64,000 bases of DNA from Phocicoccus schoeneichii (GCF_014635565.1 NZ_BMDB01000001.1:682001-746000); one strand, 5' to 3'. Shown: positions 35,381-44,928, counted from the stretch's first letter. Notes: generated by a model from the letters alone, not told the origin. Translations and numbers: made by a program.

Positions 35381-36190
35381 CTAATTATCTTTTTGGATGA
35401 GACTCGCTAAGTCAGCGTACTTTACAAATCCAATTGTTTCTTTTTCATCTACTTGAATGTATGATGGTACTTTTTCCACGTCATCAATTTCAACATTCGC
35501 ATTTACAAATCGACCTAAAATCGTAAATAACCGATGAATTAGAAGTGTCATTTCTTGAATGACTGATTGAGAGATTCTTGCGAGCTCCAGATGGATAATT
35601 GGGTTTAGATAATCGCTTTTTGGATAACGATATTTCTTAATAAAATGAGACTCTGATACTGTGAGTGCTTTACGTGATTTAAATTCCACTATAAAGAACG
35701 GTGTACGCCCCTCTTCATCAAATGCGTTATCAAATTGACGTTTAAAATGATAGAACTCTAGGTGATGTTCTTCTTTTCTAACGAGATACTGCTCTCTATT
35801 TTGTTGAATATAAAACACCGTACCGTTCTCTACTTCGATTTCTTTTAACAAATCATTATATATGTCACATGCTTTTATAAACTGAGTGTAATCAAACAGT
35901 AGTAAGTCTGTGTCTCTTTTCTCTTGTTTATTATTTAATATTTCAATCTGGACACTACTACCCTCTACTACAATACGATCCGTGCCATGAAATAGATTAC
36001 CAATAGTTAAAGATTGAAATTCTTGGAATGGATACTCACCATAGTTTAATTTGCCCGCTTCATGTGTTAAAAATTCTTGGTCAAGAATAATTAATTGCAT
36101 CAATTTATCTAGTTTTTCTTCTGCAGAAATTTGGTAAGTAAACTGATTTGAACCGAGTTGTTCGCTCTTTACATTTACAGTTAATTTCAA
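35381..36190 (-). CDS. Conserved hypothetical protein next to comK
   Basis: A 269-residue soluble protein starting at TTG behind AAGGGA. It has no signal peptide or membrane helix and is rich in Glu, Gln and aromatic residues. Beta-strand patterns dominate the first 180 residues, with a helical stretch near 195-230 (ARISQSVIQEMTLLIHRLF). No motif was recognised. From memory, staphylococcal sigS regions carry companion genes beside a ComK-type gene, and this could be the equivalent of such a companion. It lies between comK and tarA in the same direction, with no terminator on either side. Confidence 0.7.
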   Translation of the reverse strand: MKLTVNVKSEQLGSNQFTYQISAEEKLDKLMQLIILDQEFLTHEAGKLNYGEYPFQEFQSLTIGNLFHGTDRIVVEGSSVQIEILNNKQEKRDTDLLLFDYTQFIKACDIYNDLLKEIEVENGTVFYIQQNREQYLVRKEEHHLEFYHFKRQFDNAFDEEGRTPFFIVEFKSRKALTVSESHFIKKYRYPKSDYLNPIIHLELARISQSVIQEMTLLIHRLFTILGRFVNANVEIDDVEKVPSYIQVDEKETIGFVKYADLASLIQKDN

Positions 36191-36249
36191 ACGATTCAGT
36201 CCCTTCTCTTGATACTAATTCTAAGATACAATCATATACTTTTACAAGT

Positions 36250-36771
36250 TTATTCATTTGAATTACTCATATTATATACAATTTTACCACTATCATTCAT
36301 AAGATTGCGGTTGTCTCTAGCGATGATAAATTTTCCATATTGATCATTTAAAAATAATGCTCTTGTATATTGCTTTTCAAAAACTGTAAGTGGCACTGGT
36401 ACATCAAAGAAAGTTCCATTGGTAAATTCAATCGTTACACCAACATCACTTCCTTTAAATGCGTAACATTTACTTAAATTAATCCAGTAATTATTCAATT
36501 TGAATTGCTTATTAGGAAGTGGAAATAAGAGAAAACCGTTATGTGTGGTAAAAAGAACTGGAGTTAGTCTGTGGAAATTAAAGTGAAATTTTGCGTGATA
36601 CTTTCTTGCTTCAATATTTGTAGCATAGTATCTCTTCAAAGTATCATCAATCCATTTTGTAGAAGATTTTGTGCTATATGCGATTCTGTCTGTAAATACT
36701 GCTCGAGATGCATACTTTGCATCTAAGATTGGTTCTATATAAAGACAATGATTTGTGAGTTCGATATGCAT
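36250..36771 (-). CDS. comK: ComK-family competence transcription factor
   Basis: A 173-residue DNA-binding regulator. The family core is visible: a HRLTPVLFTTHNGFLLFP block followed by YWINLSKCYAFKG, then VTIEFTNGTFFDVPVPLTVFEKQYTRALFL. These correspond to the HKPP...LFP...WI...FSNG...FENQ blocks of Bacillus ComK. ComK activates DNA-uptake genes. In Bacillus it is degraded through MecA and ClpCP, and mecA lies in this window too. The ATG follows AAAGGA. It is divergent from a small sigma-factor gene, with a 208-bp AT-rich intergenic region likely to carry control sites. Confidence 0.85.
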   Translation of the reverse strand: MHIELTNHCLYIEPILDAKYASRAVFTDRIAYSTKSSTKWIDDTLKRYYATNIEARKYHAKFHFNFHRLTPVLFTTHNGFLLFPLPNKQFKLNNYWINLSKCYAFKGSDVGVTIEFTNGTFFDVPVPLTVFEKQYTRALFLNDQYGKFIIARDNRNLMNDSGKIVYNMSNSNE

Positions 36772-36979
36772 GTATGTTCCTTTCTGTCTACGCGTATTCG
36801 CTTAATATTATTAATATAACTTCAAGTTATACATCGATTATATGACAATATAGATAAAAAACAATATATAAAGTTAACTTATTGTTAATTTTTGTTAATT
36901 AGTTGTTTGGTTTTTTTACATCCATTTACATACACTGTGATTATCCGGAAATAAAACGATCGATCAGATTGGAAATCAA

Positions 36980-37444
36980 TTGAAAGATATTAAAACGTAT
37001 GAACCGATGATTATGAGTATTATAAAGAAACTTGGGATTATGTACCATATTGATGAATACATGCAAATAGGAAGAATTGCAGTATATAATGCACAGACTA
37101 CATTCAATAAAGAAAAAGCGAACTGTACGCTCGATCAGTTTATTTACACAAGAATCTATCAGCGCATGATTGATGCGATTAGAAAAGAATCAAATTACCA
37201 AAACTATCACACCACTACTGAAGATGAACTTATGGAAACTTACTCAAGTTCAGATTACTACGATGACTTATTATTTGAAGATCTAAAAAAACATTTAAAT
37301 GAGCGAGAACAATATGTGTTTACATACCTCTTACATGGATATAAACTCTCAGAAATTGCTATCATGCTCGGTGTATCAAACTCAACAGCAAAGAATATAC
37401 GAATGAGTATCAGAAATAAACTAAAGCAAACCCTACAAACTTGA
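36980..37444 (+). CDS. Small sigma-70-family factor (SigS/ECF-like)
   Basis: A 154-residue protein (TTG start behind TTGGAAA). The region 2-like part is YMQIGRIAVYNAQTTFN with LDQFIYTRIYQRMIDAIRKES (about 28-76). The region 4 helix-turn-helix is at about 105-150 (LNEREQYVFTYLLHGYKLSE, then IAIMLGVSNSTAKNIRMSI). Length and layout match staphylococcal SigS or a reduced SigH-type factor. Its position divergent from comK suggests control of competence or stress genes. No anti-sigma gene follows. Which sigma group it belongs to is uncertain. Confidence 0.8.
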   Translation: MKDIKTYEPMIMSIIKKLGIMYHIDEYMQIGRIAVYNAQTTFNKEKANCTLDQFIYTRIYQRMIDAIRKESNYQNYHTTTEDELMETYSSSDYYDDLLFEDLKKHLNEREQYVFTYLLHGYKLSEIAIMLGVSNSTAKNIRMSIRNKLKQTLQT

Positions 37445-37498
37445 AAAAAGTGTGTTTTTTTAGTATAATAACGTGACTATGCGTTTGGAGGGGTTCAT

Positions 37499-37702
37499 TT
37501 GAGTAAGAAAGAAGAAGAAGTTGAAATTATTCCAGCTGAGGTCGGAGATTTCGTTGAATTCAACGATGGCCAACTGGGTAGAGTTGAAAAAGTAAATGAA
37601 AACTCTGTAATTGTAGATATTACAATTAATGAAGACTGGGATGAAAACGAAGATTTCGAAAAAACAGTCGTCAATCATAAACGCTACAAAATTCTTAAAT
37701 AA
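37499..37702 (+). CDS. DUF2187-family small protein
   Basis: A 67-residue acidic cytoplasmic protein starting at TTG behind a strong TTGGAGGGG site. The DUF2187/YkvS-like core is GDFVEFNDGQLGRVEKVNENSVIVDITI, a KOW-like beta-barrel fold, with a C-terminal VVNHKRYKIL. The molecular role is unknown. It is a short independent gene ending in a bidirectional terminator. Confidence 0.85.
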   Translation: MSKKEEEVEIIPAEVGDFVEFNDGQLGRVEKVNENSVIVDITINEDWDENEDFEKTVVNHKRYKILK

Positions 37703-37710
37703 TTTAAAAA

Positions 37711-37743
37711 GGTGTACTCGGGTATTCTCGAGTACACTTTTTT
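37711..37743. terminator. Bidirectional terminator
   Basis: The stem GTGTACTCG / CGAGTACAC is flanked by A and T runs, between the DUF2187 gene and the convergent potassium transporter gene. Confidence 0.85.
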
Positions 37744-37754
37744 AGTTTTATTCT

Positions 37755-39107
37755 TTACCCAACCATCAGTCTTTCTTCTGGGTATTTAAATACTTCTTTT
37801 GTTTGTTTTCCACCGATTGAGAGTAAGAATGATACGAATCCTACTCGTCCGATAAACATGAATAAGATTATGACACATTCACTTACCGTTGATAAGTCTT
37901 TTGTGATCCCCATCGACATACCACACGTTCCGAATGCGCTCGTTACTTCAAATATAATCGCACCGAGACCGAGCTTAGACCCATCTACAAAAGCGATAAT
38001 ACATACGCCGATAAATACCAAGAACATCGCAATAGCAAGCACTACAAACGCTCTGTCGATGTCTTGACGTGCAATCCTACGTTTAAACATACTCACATGT
38101 TTACGTCCCTTAGAAAACGCATATACTGTCACAATGATAATCAGAAGTGTTGTAGTTCTAATTCCCCCACCTGCTGATGATGGTGATGACCCAATAAACA
38201 TCAGCATCGAAAGAATCATCTGAGTCACTTCATTAAGCGTCGATGGGTCTTCCACAACGATCCCACCACTTCTCGCAGATATCGACATAAACACACCATT
38301 CATAATTTTAGAGAATGCTGATTCTTCTGCACTATTCCCGTTCCATTCTAAGAGTGTGTACATAAACGCTCCTAACACAAACAAAATCGAGTACATCGTT
38401 ACTGTCACTTTTGTAAATAAACTAAATTTGAATCGTTTGTTCTTCTTGCTGAAGTATTCCTTTATCTCTATTAATACCGGATATCCGATTGCACCTAATA
38501 CGATTTGTAACATAACAGGCACCTGGATAATGTAGTTGTTGCTGTAGCCAATCAAAGACTGTTCATATAAGTCGAACCCACAGTTCGTCGTTGCTGAAAC
38601 CGATAAAAACACACCATCCAGTAAAGACTTCGCAAAATTTCCTGTTTCTATGTAGAAAATAGTTGTGTAGATGATTGCACCAATCAGTTCTATCACAAAA
38701 AGGAGTTGGACGATATTTAAAACGAGTTTTACACCGCCACTCATCTTAACCTGACTGTTATCTACCATGATTGCTGCACGTTCTTTAAGACCGACTTTAA
38801 CTCCTAGTACAACCCAGACAAAGGTAGATACGGCCATAATCCCAATACCACCGAGATTCAAGATAAACATCAAAACAATGTACCCAGGTACAGAGAATGT
38901 TTCTGCGATATTCACTGTCGTAAGTCCGGTAACTGAAATCCCTGATGCTGCGACAAACACTGTATCCATAAATGATACAGATGCTCCACTACGATACAGA
39001 AGCGGAATTTGCATGAGTAATGTTGCAACAAATAGACACAGTGCATAATAAAATAGAATGAGTCTTTGAGGACTTGTACTTTTAAACACACTCATAATAG
39101 ACTGCAA
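37755..39107 (-). CDS. KtrB/TrkH-type potassium uptake channel subunit
   Basis: A 450-residue membrane protein with four M1-P-M2 repeats. The selectivity-loop glycines are visible in SGISVTGLTT, SATTNCGFDL, SARSGGIVV and SAFGTCGMSMG. It forms the potassium-conducting part of a Ktr system gated by a cytoplasmic KtrA/KtrC ring, which is not encoded nearby. The TTG start at 39107 follows AAAGGGGTG at 7 nt; the ATG at 39095 is a less well placed alternative. Whether it is KtrB or KtrD cannot be decided. Confidence 0.92.
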   Translation of the reverse strand: MQSIMSVFKSTSPQRLILFYYALCLFVATLLMQIPLLYRSGASVSFMDTVFVAASGISVTGLTTVNIAETFSVPGYIVLMFILNLGGIGIMAVSTFVWVVLGVKVGLKERAAIMVDNSQVKMSGGVKLVLNIVQLLFVIELIGAIIYTTIFYIETGNFAKSLLDGVFLSVSATTNCGFDLYEQSLIGYSNNYIIQVPVMLQIVLGAIGYPVLIEIKEYFSKKNKRFKFSLFTKVTVTMYSILFVLGAFMYTLLEWNGNSAEESAFSKIMNGVFMSISARSGGIVVEDPSTLNEVTQMILSMLMFIGSSPSSAGGGIRTTTLLIIIVTVYAFSKGRKHVSMFKRRIARQDIDRAFVVLAIAMFLVFIGVCIIAFVDGSKLGLGAIIFEVTSAFGTCGMSMGITKDLSTVSECVIILFMFIGRVGFVSFLLSIGGKQTKEVFKYPEERLMVG

Positions 39108-39184
39108 ATTCTCTCACCCCTTTAATATCATTTATCATACGCTCTATTTTAAAGTCTTTCAATATAATTCAGATTCTCATCTAT

Positions 39185-39215
39185 AAAAAATTAGACTAGG
39201 GAATCCCTAGTCTAA
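39185..39215 (-). terminator. Intrinsic terminator of htrA
   Basis: The 11-bp perfect stem TTAGACTAGGG / CCCTAGTCTAA with a 3-nt loop is followed by six T on the minus strand. Confidence 0.93.
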
Positions 39216-39223
39216 AATTTATA

Positions 39224-40579
39224 TTATTCTAATGTTGCTGTTGTGCTTTGTTTTTCTCCATCTCTATAGAATTCAATCGTGATTTCATCACCGATTTCTT
39301 TTTTCTCGTAGAGATAACGACGGAGTTTTAGAGAGTTCTCGATTTTTTCACCGTCAAGTGACACAATTACATCGTACTCTCTAAGCCCTGCGATATCTGC
39401 TGGAGAGTTTTCTTGAACTCCAGTAACCAGTGCACCAGCTGTAACATCTTCAGGTAAATTTAGTTGTCCTTGTAAGATATCACTAGAAATCGTATAAAGG
39501 TCCATCATGCTTACGCCTAAAAATGGACGCTTTACTTCTCCATGCTCTTCAAGATCTTTAATGATTCTTGTCACTTCGTTTGAAGGAATCGCAAATCCAA
39601 TACCTTCAACATTGTCTTGGCCAATCTTCATAGAGTTAATTCCGATTAAATCCCCATCACTGTTAATTAATGCGCCACCAGAGTTACCAGGGTTAATCGC
39701 TGCGTCAGTTTGAAGTACATTTGCTTCCCAGTCGATGACACCATCGTTGTCAAAGTCTACAGGAATCGCACGGTCCAATGCAGATACGATACCGCGTGAT
39801 ACAGAGCCAGATAGCATCGCACCAAGTGGTGATCCGATTGCAATCGCATCTTCACCTACAAGCACTTTATCACTATCAGCAAACTCAATCGCAACATCGA
39901 TATTACCACGTTCTACTCGAAGTACGGCAAGGTCTGTCCAAATATCTGTACCAACGAGCTCAGCAGGAATCGATTCACCAGATTCTAAATTCACTTTAAG
40001 TTCTGATGCACCTTCTATAACGTGATTGTTCGTCACGATGTATGCATTGTTGTCATCTATCTTATAGATCACTCCAGAGCCACTTCCCGCTTCTTGAATT
40101 TCACCTGCACCAAGACCATATAATGATTGTGTTTCTTGGAGGTTAATTACAGAAACAACCGCTGGGCTTGCTTTTTCTACAGCTGCTGTTGTGTCCGTAA
40201 TCACTTTATCAGAATGCTCTTCTTCTAAATCTTTTTTTACTTCATTTAATTCTTTAGATTCTGTTTGATCCGTATTATTATCTGTTACCGGAGTGTCGCC
40301 ATCAAAAAACGTATGATAGAGCATCACTACAAGTATGGCGCCAACTATACCTGCAATTAGTGGTAATAGAACAGATGATAAACACCCACCGTTTCTCTTT
40401 TCTCTCGGTTCAACGTAATAATCATCTGTCTCCTTAGACGAAAACGTCTCTGTTTCTACTCCACTTTCAGTATCCGCCACTTCGTCAGTGTTATCTTTTT
40501 CGAAATCATCATTTTCAAATGAATGAGATCTGCGTCTGAATCTCTCATCGAAAGATTCCGGTCTTTGTTCATTCGACAT
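39224..40579 (-). CDS. HtrA/DegP-like membrane-anchored serine protease
   Basis: A 451-residue protein. An acidic cytoplasmic head (1-60) is followed by a membrane helix (about 68-90), a trypsin-like domain and a C-terminal PDZ domain (about 345-440). The catalytic triad is His186 (VTNNHVIEG), Asp216 (IWTDLAVL) and Ser300 (NPGNSGGAL). It degrades or refolds damaged proteins at the membrane-wall interface. The ATG at 40579 follows AAGGAGTG at 8 nt; an upstream GTG overlaps that site. It lies 24 nt after terC with no terminator between, so it probably shares terC's manganese-riboswitch-controlled transcript. Confidence 0.93.
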   Translation of the reverse strand: MSNEQRPESFDERFRRRSHSFENDDFEKDNTDEVADTESGVETETFSSKETDDYYVEPREKRNGGCLSSVLLPLIAGIVGAILVVMLYHTFFDGDTPVTDNNTDQTESKELNEVKKDLEEEHSDKVITDTTAAVEKASPAVVSVINLQETQSLYGLGAGEIQEAGSGSGVIYKIDDNNAYIVTNNHVIEGASELKVNLESGESIPAELVGTDIWTDLAVLRVERGNIDVAIEFADSDKVLVGEDAIAIGSPLGAMLSGSVSRGIVSALDRAIPVDFDNDGVIDWEANVLQTDAAINPGNSGGALINSDGDLIGINSMKIGQDNVEGIGFAIPSNEVTRIIKDLEEHGEVKRPFLGVSMMDLYTISSDILQGQLNLPEDVTAGALVTGVQENSPADIAGLREYDVIVSLDGEKIENSLKLRRYLYEKKEIGDEITIEFYRDGEKQSTTATLE

Positions 40580-40603
40580 GTACAACACACTCCTTAGTTC
40601 TTT

Positions 40604-41374
40604 TTAAGCAGCTTTGTTTGTTTTAAATTTATCACTAAACCAACCAACAAGTATAATGATAACCATTACTGACCAGAATATTGCTTTCCAGATTGTTGAA
40701 TGTGGGAAGTCTTCAGGAATTACTCCAAGATCTGGGTGAGCGAGTGTTAATACCGCAAGCTTAATACCTACCCAACCAACAATCGTAAATGCTGCAACTT
40801 CAAGTCCTGGCTTTTGGTCTAAAATCTTAACAAACCAGTTCGCGAAGAATCTCATGATGATTACACCCATAAGTCCTCCGACCACCATTACAGTATATTG
40901 ACCGACGTTAATACCAAAGAAGTCGCCACCAATGTGTGGTAACGCTAAAGCGATTGCAGCTGCTGCTAAAATTGAGTCAATCGCAAATGCGATATCCGCA
41001 ATTTCTACTTTTAATACTGTCATCCAGAAACCTGAATGCTTTTTCTTCTTCTCTTTTTCTATCAAATCTTCGGTTGAATGATCATTTTTCTTGAAGAAGG
41101 CCAGTATGTGACTAATTGAAACGTATAGTAAGTATAGTGCACCAATTGCTTGTACCCACCACCATTGAACGAGCCAAACGAGCATTAATACTGCGACCAT
41201 ACGGAAGACGAACGCACCAAGTAAACCATAAAACAATGCTTTTTGTCTTTGTTTTGGTTCTAAGTGTTTTACCATTACGGCAAGAACGACTGCGTTATCT
41301 GCTGCAAGTAATCCTTCTAATACAACGAGTACAATTAAAACCCAACCATATTCTAATAAAATAGCTGTATCCAT
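40604..41374 (-). CDS. TerC-family membrane protein (YkoY-type, manganese-linked)
   Basis: A 256-residue protein with about seven membrane helices and acidic residues inside the membrane (GLLAADNAVVLAVMVKHL and EIADIAFAIDSILAAAA), the family signature. A charged cytoplasmic loop (KKNDHSTEDLIEKEKKKKHS) sits near residues 95-115. Bacillus relatives (YkoY and YceF) handle manganese and help load metal into secreted enzymes. The yybP-ykoY-type riboswitch directly upstream supports manganese control. The start follows AAAGGAGAG. It is cotranscribed with htrA. Confidence 0.92.
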   Translation of the reverse strand: MDTAILLEYGWVLIVLVVLEGLLAADNAVVLAVMVKHLEPKQRQKALFYGLLGAFVFRMVAVLMLVWLVQWWWVQAIGALYLLYVSISHILAFFKKNDHSTEDLIEKEKKKKHSGFWMTVLKVEIADIAFAIDSILAAAAIALALPHIGGDFFGINVGQYTVMVVGGLMGVIIMRFFANWFVKILDQKPGLEVAAFTIVGWVGIKLAVLTLAHPDLGVIPEDFPHSTIWKAIFWSVMVIIILVGWFSDKFKTNKAA

Positions 41375-41399
41375 TTTTTCTCTCCTTTACTTTTACAAA

Positions 41400-41540
41400 C
41401 AAAAAGAGACCATGAACAAATAGACGATATGTCTACTTGCTATGGTCTCACTGTACAAAAATTAATTTTGCTCAACACACCGGGATTTTTCCGTCATGAC
41501 GATATGTTGATAGAAATTCTAGTCGTTACTCCCCATAGAG
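41400..41540 (-). promoter_or_regulatory. yybP-ykoY manganese riboswitch with expression-platform terminator
   Basis: On the minus strand the leader starts with GGGGAGTAACGAC (41534 downwards). Conserved elements follow in order: a TCAACATA box, GGAAAAATCCCGG, GTGTTGAGC, and CAGTGAGACCATAG. The last overlaps a terminator-like hairpin GAGACCAT.../ATGGTCTC followed by TTTTTG (41449 to 41400). This order matches the yybP-ykoY class, which senses Mn2+ and relieves termination when the metal binds. It lies directly upstream of terC. Confidence 0.85.
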
Positions 41541-41562
41541 TACATATTTGCTTGTTAAGAAT

Positions 41563-41591
41563 ACTATACTTAATTTTTTGAGACATGTAAA
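41563..41591 (-). promoter_or_regulatory. Promoter of the terC-htrA transcript
   Basis: On the minus strand, TTTACA (41591-41586), a 17-nt spacer and TATAGT (41568-41563) lie about 30 nt before the riboswitch. The promoter abuts the 3' end of prfC (stop at 41594). Confidence 0.75.
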
Positions 41592-41593
41592 GA

Positions 41594-43150
41594 TTAAAGT
41601 AGACTATATAGTTTTACCACCGGATACTTCTCCACAAACCATCTTAGGGCAAACTCGTTCTCAAATAAGAAGACTTTATTTCCAAAACGATCATCTACTA
41701 ATGTCGAACGAGTCGTACTCATTGCATCTGTGATTGTCTCTTCATTTTCAATCCATCTCGCAATTTTCTTACCAATCGGTTCCATAATGACATCTGTATT
41801 GTATTCATTTTTCATTCTGTGCTCAAATACTTCAAACTGTAATTGACCCACTGCACCTAAAATTGGTTGATTCGTGTGAATCGTCTTATAATATTGAATC
41901 GCACCTTCTTGAACAAGTTGTTCAATCCCTTTATAGAAGTGCTTCTGTTTCATTACGTTCTTCGCTGAAACTTTCATGAATAATTCAGGCGTGAACTGTG
42001 GAAGGTCTACATATTCGATATGTTTACTTGAAGTTAACGTATCTCCAATCTGATACGTTCCTGTATCATAAAGTCCAATGATGTCTCCTGCATATGCATG
42101 GTCAAGTGTCTGCGTTGAGTCTGCCATAAACATCGTCGCTCGCGTAATCTTAGATTTCTTACCCGTACGTTGTAACGTCAAGTCCATACCACGTTCAAAC
42201 TCACCAGATACAATACGCATAAATGCGATTCTATCACGGTGTCTTGGGTCCATATTCGCTTGAATTTTAAAGATAAACCCAGAAAACTCTTTGTCTGTTG
42301 GCTCAATAATCTCTCCGTTTTTCGTTTCATTTGCTTTAGGTGACGGTGCAAAATCAACGAATGTATCGAGGAATTCTGCAATACCAAATGATGCGAGTGC
42401 GGAACCAAAGAAAACAGGTGTTAAATCACCACGAGCGATCTTTTCTTTATCGAACGGATCTCCCGCTTCTTCTACCAACATGAATTCTTCCATTGCAGTT
42501 TGGTAAGCACTATCTTCTTCGATTTTATGCGGTGTTTCAAGTTCATACTCATCGTTGAATTTTAATGGTTCGTCTTCACGATACGGATTGATTTCACGCG
42601 TTCTTCTATTTATGATTCCAAAGAAACTTGGTCCCATTCCGACTGGCCATGTCATTGGATATGTTTCAATATCTAATGTTTCTTCGATTTCTTCTAATAG
42701 TTCAAATGGTTCTTTACCCATGCGGTCGAGTTTATTAATAAACGTAAATACAGGGATGCCACGCATTTTTGCTACTTTGAATAATTTTAACGTTTGTGGC
42801 TCAATACCTTCCGCTGCATCAATTACCATTACCGCACTATCTACTGCCATCAATGTACGATACGTGTCTTCCGAGAAATCTTCGTGCCCTGGTGTATCTA
42901 GAATATTGATTTTATACCCATCAAAGTCAAATTGCATCACAGAACTCGTCACAGAAATCCCACGTTCTTGTTCTACTTTCATCCAGTCTGAAGTTGCGAA
43001 TTTACCTGTCTTACGTCCTTTAACTACACCCGCTTCACGAATGGCACCACCAAAGAGTAGCAAGTTTTCTGTCAGTGTCGTTTTACCTGCGTCCGGGTGA
43101 GAGATGATTGCGAACGTCTTTCTTTTTTCTATTTCTTCTTTAAATCCCAT
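41594..43150 (-). CDS. prfC: Peptide chain release factor 3
   Basis: A 518-residue translational GTPase that recycles RF1 and RF2 from the ribosome after stop-codon reading. GTPase motifs are [10 protein letters not shown] (G1, about residues 17-26), the switch [10 protein letters not shown] and NKLD. RF3-specific blocks include [20 protein letters not shown]. The start follows AGGAG, overlapping the upstream 77-residue gene by 11 bp. The gene order murE-small gene-prfC is also that of staphylococci. Confidence 0.97.
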   Translation of the reverse strand: MGFKEEIEKRKTFAIISHPDAGKTTLTENLLLFGGAIREAGVVKGRKTGKFATSDWMKVEQERGISVTSSVMQFDFDGYKINILDTPGHEDFSEDTYRTLMAVDSAVMVIDAAEGIEPQTLKLFKVAKMRGIPVFTFINKLDRMGKEPFELLEEIEETLDIETYPMTWPVGMGPSFFGIINRRTREINPYREDEPLKFNDEYELETPHKIEEDSAYQTAMEEFMLVEEAGDPFDKEKIARGDLTPVFFGSALASFGIAEFLDTFVDFAPSPKANETKNGEIIEPTDKEFSGFIFKIQANMDPRHRDRIAFMRIVSGEFERGMDLTLQRTGKKSKITRATMFMADSTQTLDHAYAGDIIGLYDTGTYQIGDTLTSSKHIEYVDLPQFTPELFMKVSAKNVMKQKHFYKGIEQLVQEGAIQYYKTIHTNQPILGAVGQLQFEVFEHRMKNEYNTDVIMEPIGKKIARWIENEETITDAMSTTRSTLVDDRFGNKVFLFENEFALRWFVEKYPVVKLYSLL

Positions 43151-43370
43151 TATGTTCTCCTAGTTCTTTTAAAATTCGATCTGCGAATAATTCCGCATCA
43201 CTTTCGTCCATCACACTAAATAAGTAAGAGACGATTTCCATTTCGTCTCTTTCCTCTAGTTTAAAAGATAAAAACAAGTCTGGTATTGAGACTAGCGTGT
43301 CTTTATCTTCTATCATATAAATTTCTGTTTCAATATCGTTATAATCTATATTAAATTTCTTCGTATTCAT
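43140..43370 (-). CDS. Small conserved protein between murE and prfC
   Basis: A 76-residue acidic protein with no membrane helix and no recognised motif. It overlaps murE by about 20 bp at its start and prfC by 11 bp at its end, so its expression is coupled to both. The same slot in staphylococci is occupied by a small hypothetical gene, which supports it being real. An in-frame GTG one codon upstream is an alternative start. No clear ribosome site is seen, in keeping with coupling to murE translation. Confidence 0.75.
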   Translation of the reverse strand: MNTKKFNIDYNDIETEIYMIEDKDTLVSIPDLFLSFKLEERDEMEIVSYLFSVMDESDAELFADRILKELGEHNGI

Positions 43371-44838
43371 CACTTTTAAATCTGCGATACGCTGCGTCGA
43401 GAACGATAAGGTCGTCTCTGTGCGGCACTTTCACATGTCCTTCCATAATTTGATACGGCTCGCGGCCCTTACCAACGAGTAACAGGGTATCCCCTTCATC
43501 AGCAAAATCGACCATGCGTTTAATGGCTTCTTCACGGTCAATGTACGTCTCATAATTTTTATGGGTCATCCCGCGCTCTAGAATATCGATGAGCATGTGT
43601 TTATCATCATTACCTGGGTTGTCTACCGTAATAAAAACGTAGTCCGCCATCGAGGCAATACGCCCCATCGCTTCAGCTTTAGAATAGTCACGCTCACCAG
43701 TCATTCCGAGCAGTAAAATGAGCTTCTGTTTCTTGAATGGACGAACTGTTTCAACCACTTTTTGAAGTGCATCTGGTGAGTGTGCAAAATCGATTATAAG
43801 ATCGATAGGCAGCGTCTTGTCTAAAACTTCAAGTCGACCAGACACAGGCTTCATATCTTTTATTGCAGAAATGATTTCGTCAAACTCATATCCTTGAACC
43901 CATTCAGAAATAATCGCACAAATTAAATTCGAGATATTATAATCACCAACGAACGGTGAGTGAATGAAAAATTCACCTTCCGGAGTATTGAGCGTAAACT
44001 CTGTATATTCAAGCGTACCATTAATATTCGTTGGATAAAAATCTGCATCGCTCGTATTACCAAATGTAATCACTTCGTATGGTGTCATCGTTCTAAATTC
44101 GTCTGACCACTCGTCATCGTTATTTAGAATTACATATTTGCGTTTACGAAGATCTTGACCAAGTTGACTAAATAGAAGACCTTTCGTAAATCCATACTCT
44201 GTCATCGTTTTGTGGAAATCGAGATGGTCTTGAGAAAGATTCGTAAAAATTGTAATATCAAAGTTCAGTCCGTATGTACGACCAATCTTTAACGCATGTG
44301 AAGATACTTCCATTGTGAAGACATCCATCTTTTCATCTTCAGCTTCTTTTAGATTTCTGTGTAAACGTGTCGTCTCTGGTGTTGTATTCGCTGACGGGAA
44401 ATGCTTTTCTGAAATCATGAATCCATTTGTACCTAAGTATGCAGTCTCTTTCCCCATAGCGAGACTCAAGTTATGAATCATCATAGACACAGTCGTTTTA
44501 CCATTCGTACCTGTAACGCCAATCATCGTCATCGATTCGTGTGGAAATTCATAGATGTGCTCACTGAATAATGCTGCAACTTTTTCAGGATCCTTTACTT
44601 GAAGAAGTCCCACATTATCTGGCAGTTCTCTCGTTCTATCAGACAGAATAAACGTACATCCTTTGTCTATTGCATCATCAATAAAATCAAATCCATCTAA
44701 GTTCGCACCTGCAATCGCGACGAATATACTTGTCGCATGCGCTTCTCTAGAGTCGATTGAAATATCTGTCACTGACTCTGGCAATGTGCCGTGCACTTTT
44801 TTAATTTTTAATAACGATAATAGTTGTTCTGTTTTCAT
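43351..44838 (-). CDS. murE: UDP-N-acetylmuramoyl-tripeptide synthetase, probably lysine-adding
   Basis: A 495-residue Mur ligase that adds the third residue of the peptidoglycan stem peptide. The ATP loop is GVTGTNGKTTVS (about residues 110-121), and a central domain and a C-terminal domain follow. The residue that selects the amino acid lies in VDNPGND. DAP-adding enzymes have DNPR here, while lysine-adding staphylococcal enzymes have DNPA, so lysine is expected. The start follows GAGGTGGAGAG. It heads an operon with a small gene and prfC. Confidence 0.95.
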   Translation of the reverse strand: MKTEQLLSLLKIKKVHGTLPESVTDISIDSREAHATSIFVAIAGANLDGFDFIDDAIDKGCTFILSDRTRELPDNVGLLQVKDPEKVAALFSEHIYEFPHESMTMIGVTGTNGKTTVSMMIHNLSLAMGKETAYLGTNGFMISEKHFPSANTTPETTRLHRNLKEAEDEKMDVFTMEVSSHALKIGRTYGLNFDITIFTNLSQDHLDFHKTMTEYGFTKGLLFSQLGQDLRKRKYVILNNDDEWSDEFRTMTPYEVITFGNTSDADFYPTNINGTLEYTEFTLNTPEGEFFIHSPFVGDYNISNLICAIISEWVQGYEFDEIISAIKDMKPVSGRLEVLDKTLPIDLIIDFAHSPDALQKVVETVRPFKKQKLILLLGMTGERDYSKAEAMGRIASMADYVFITVDNPGNDDKHMLIDILERGMTHKNYETYIDREEAIKRMVDFADEGDTLLLVGKGREPYQIMEGHVKVPHRDDLIVLDAAYRRFKSDEYEEI

Positions 44839-44861
44839 CTCTCCACCTCATCACTATTACA

Positions 44862-44890
44862 ATTATACCTTTATTTGGTGCATTTATAAA
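44862..44890 (-). promoter_or_regulatory. Likely murE promoter
   Basis: On the minus strand, TTTATA (44890-44885), a 17-nt spacer and TATAAT (44867-44862) lie about 24 nt upstream of the murE ATG. Confidence 0.55.
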
Positions 44891-44898
44891 CATTCATG

Positions 44899-44926
44899 AA
44901 AAACACTCTTACGTATTGTAAGAGTG
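44899..44926 (-). terminator. Intrinsic terminator of tatC
   Basis: The minus-strand stem CACTCTTAC / GTAAGAGTG with a 5-nt loop is followed by five T. Confidence 0.85.
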
Positions 44927-44928
44927 AT

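Noticed and set aside
42555-43100. 181-codon plus-strand frame inside prfC
   Set aside because: prfC is clearly coding with complete GTPase motifs; the antisense frame has no independent support.
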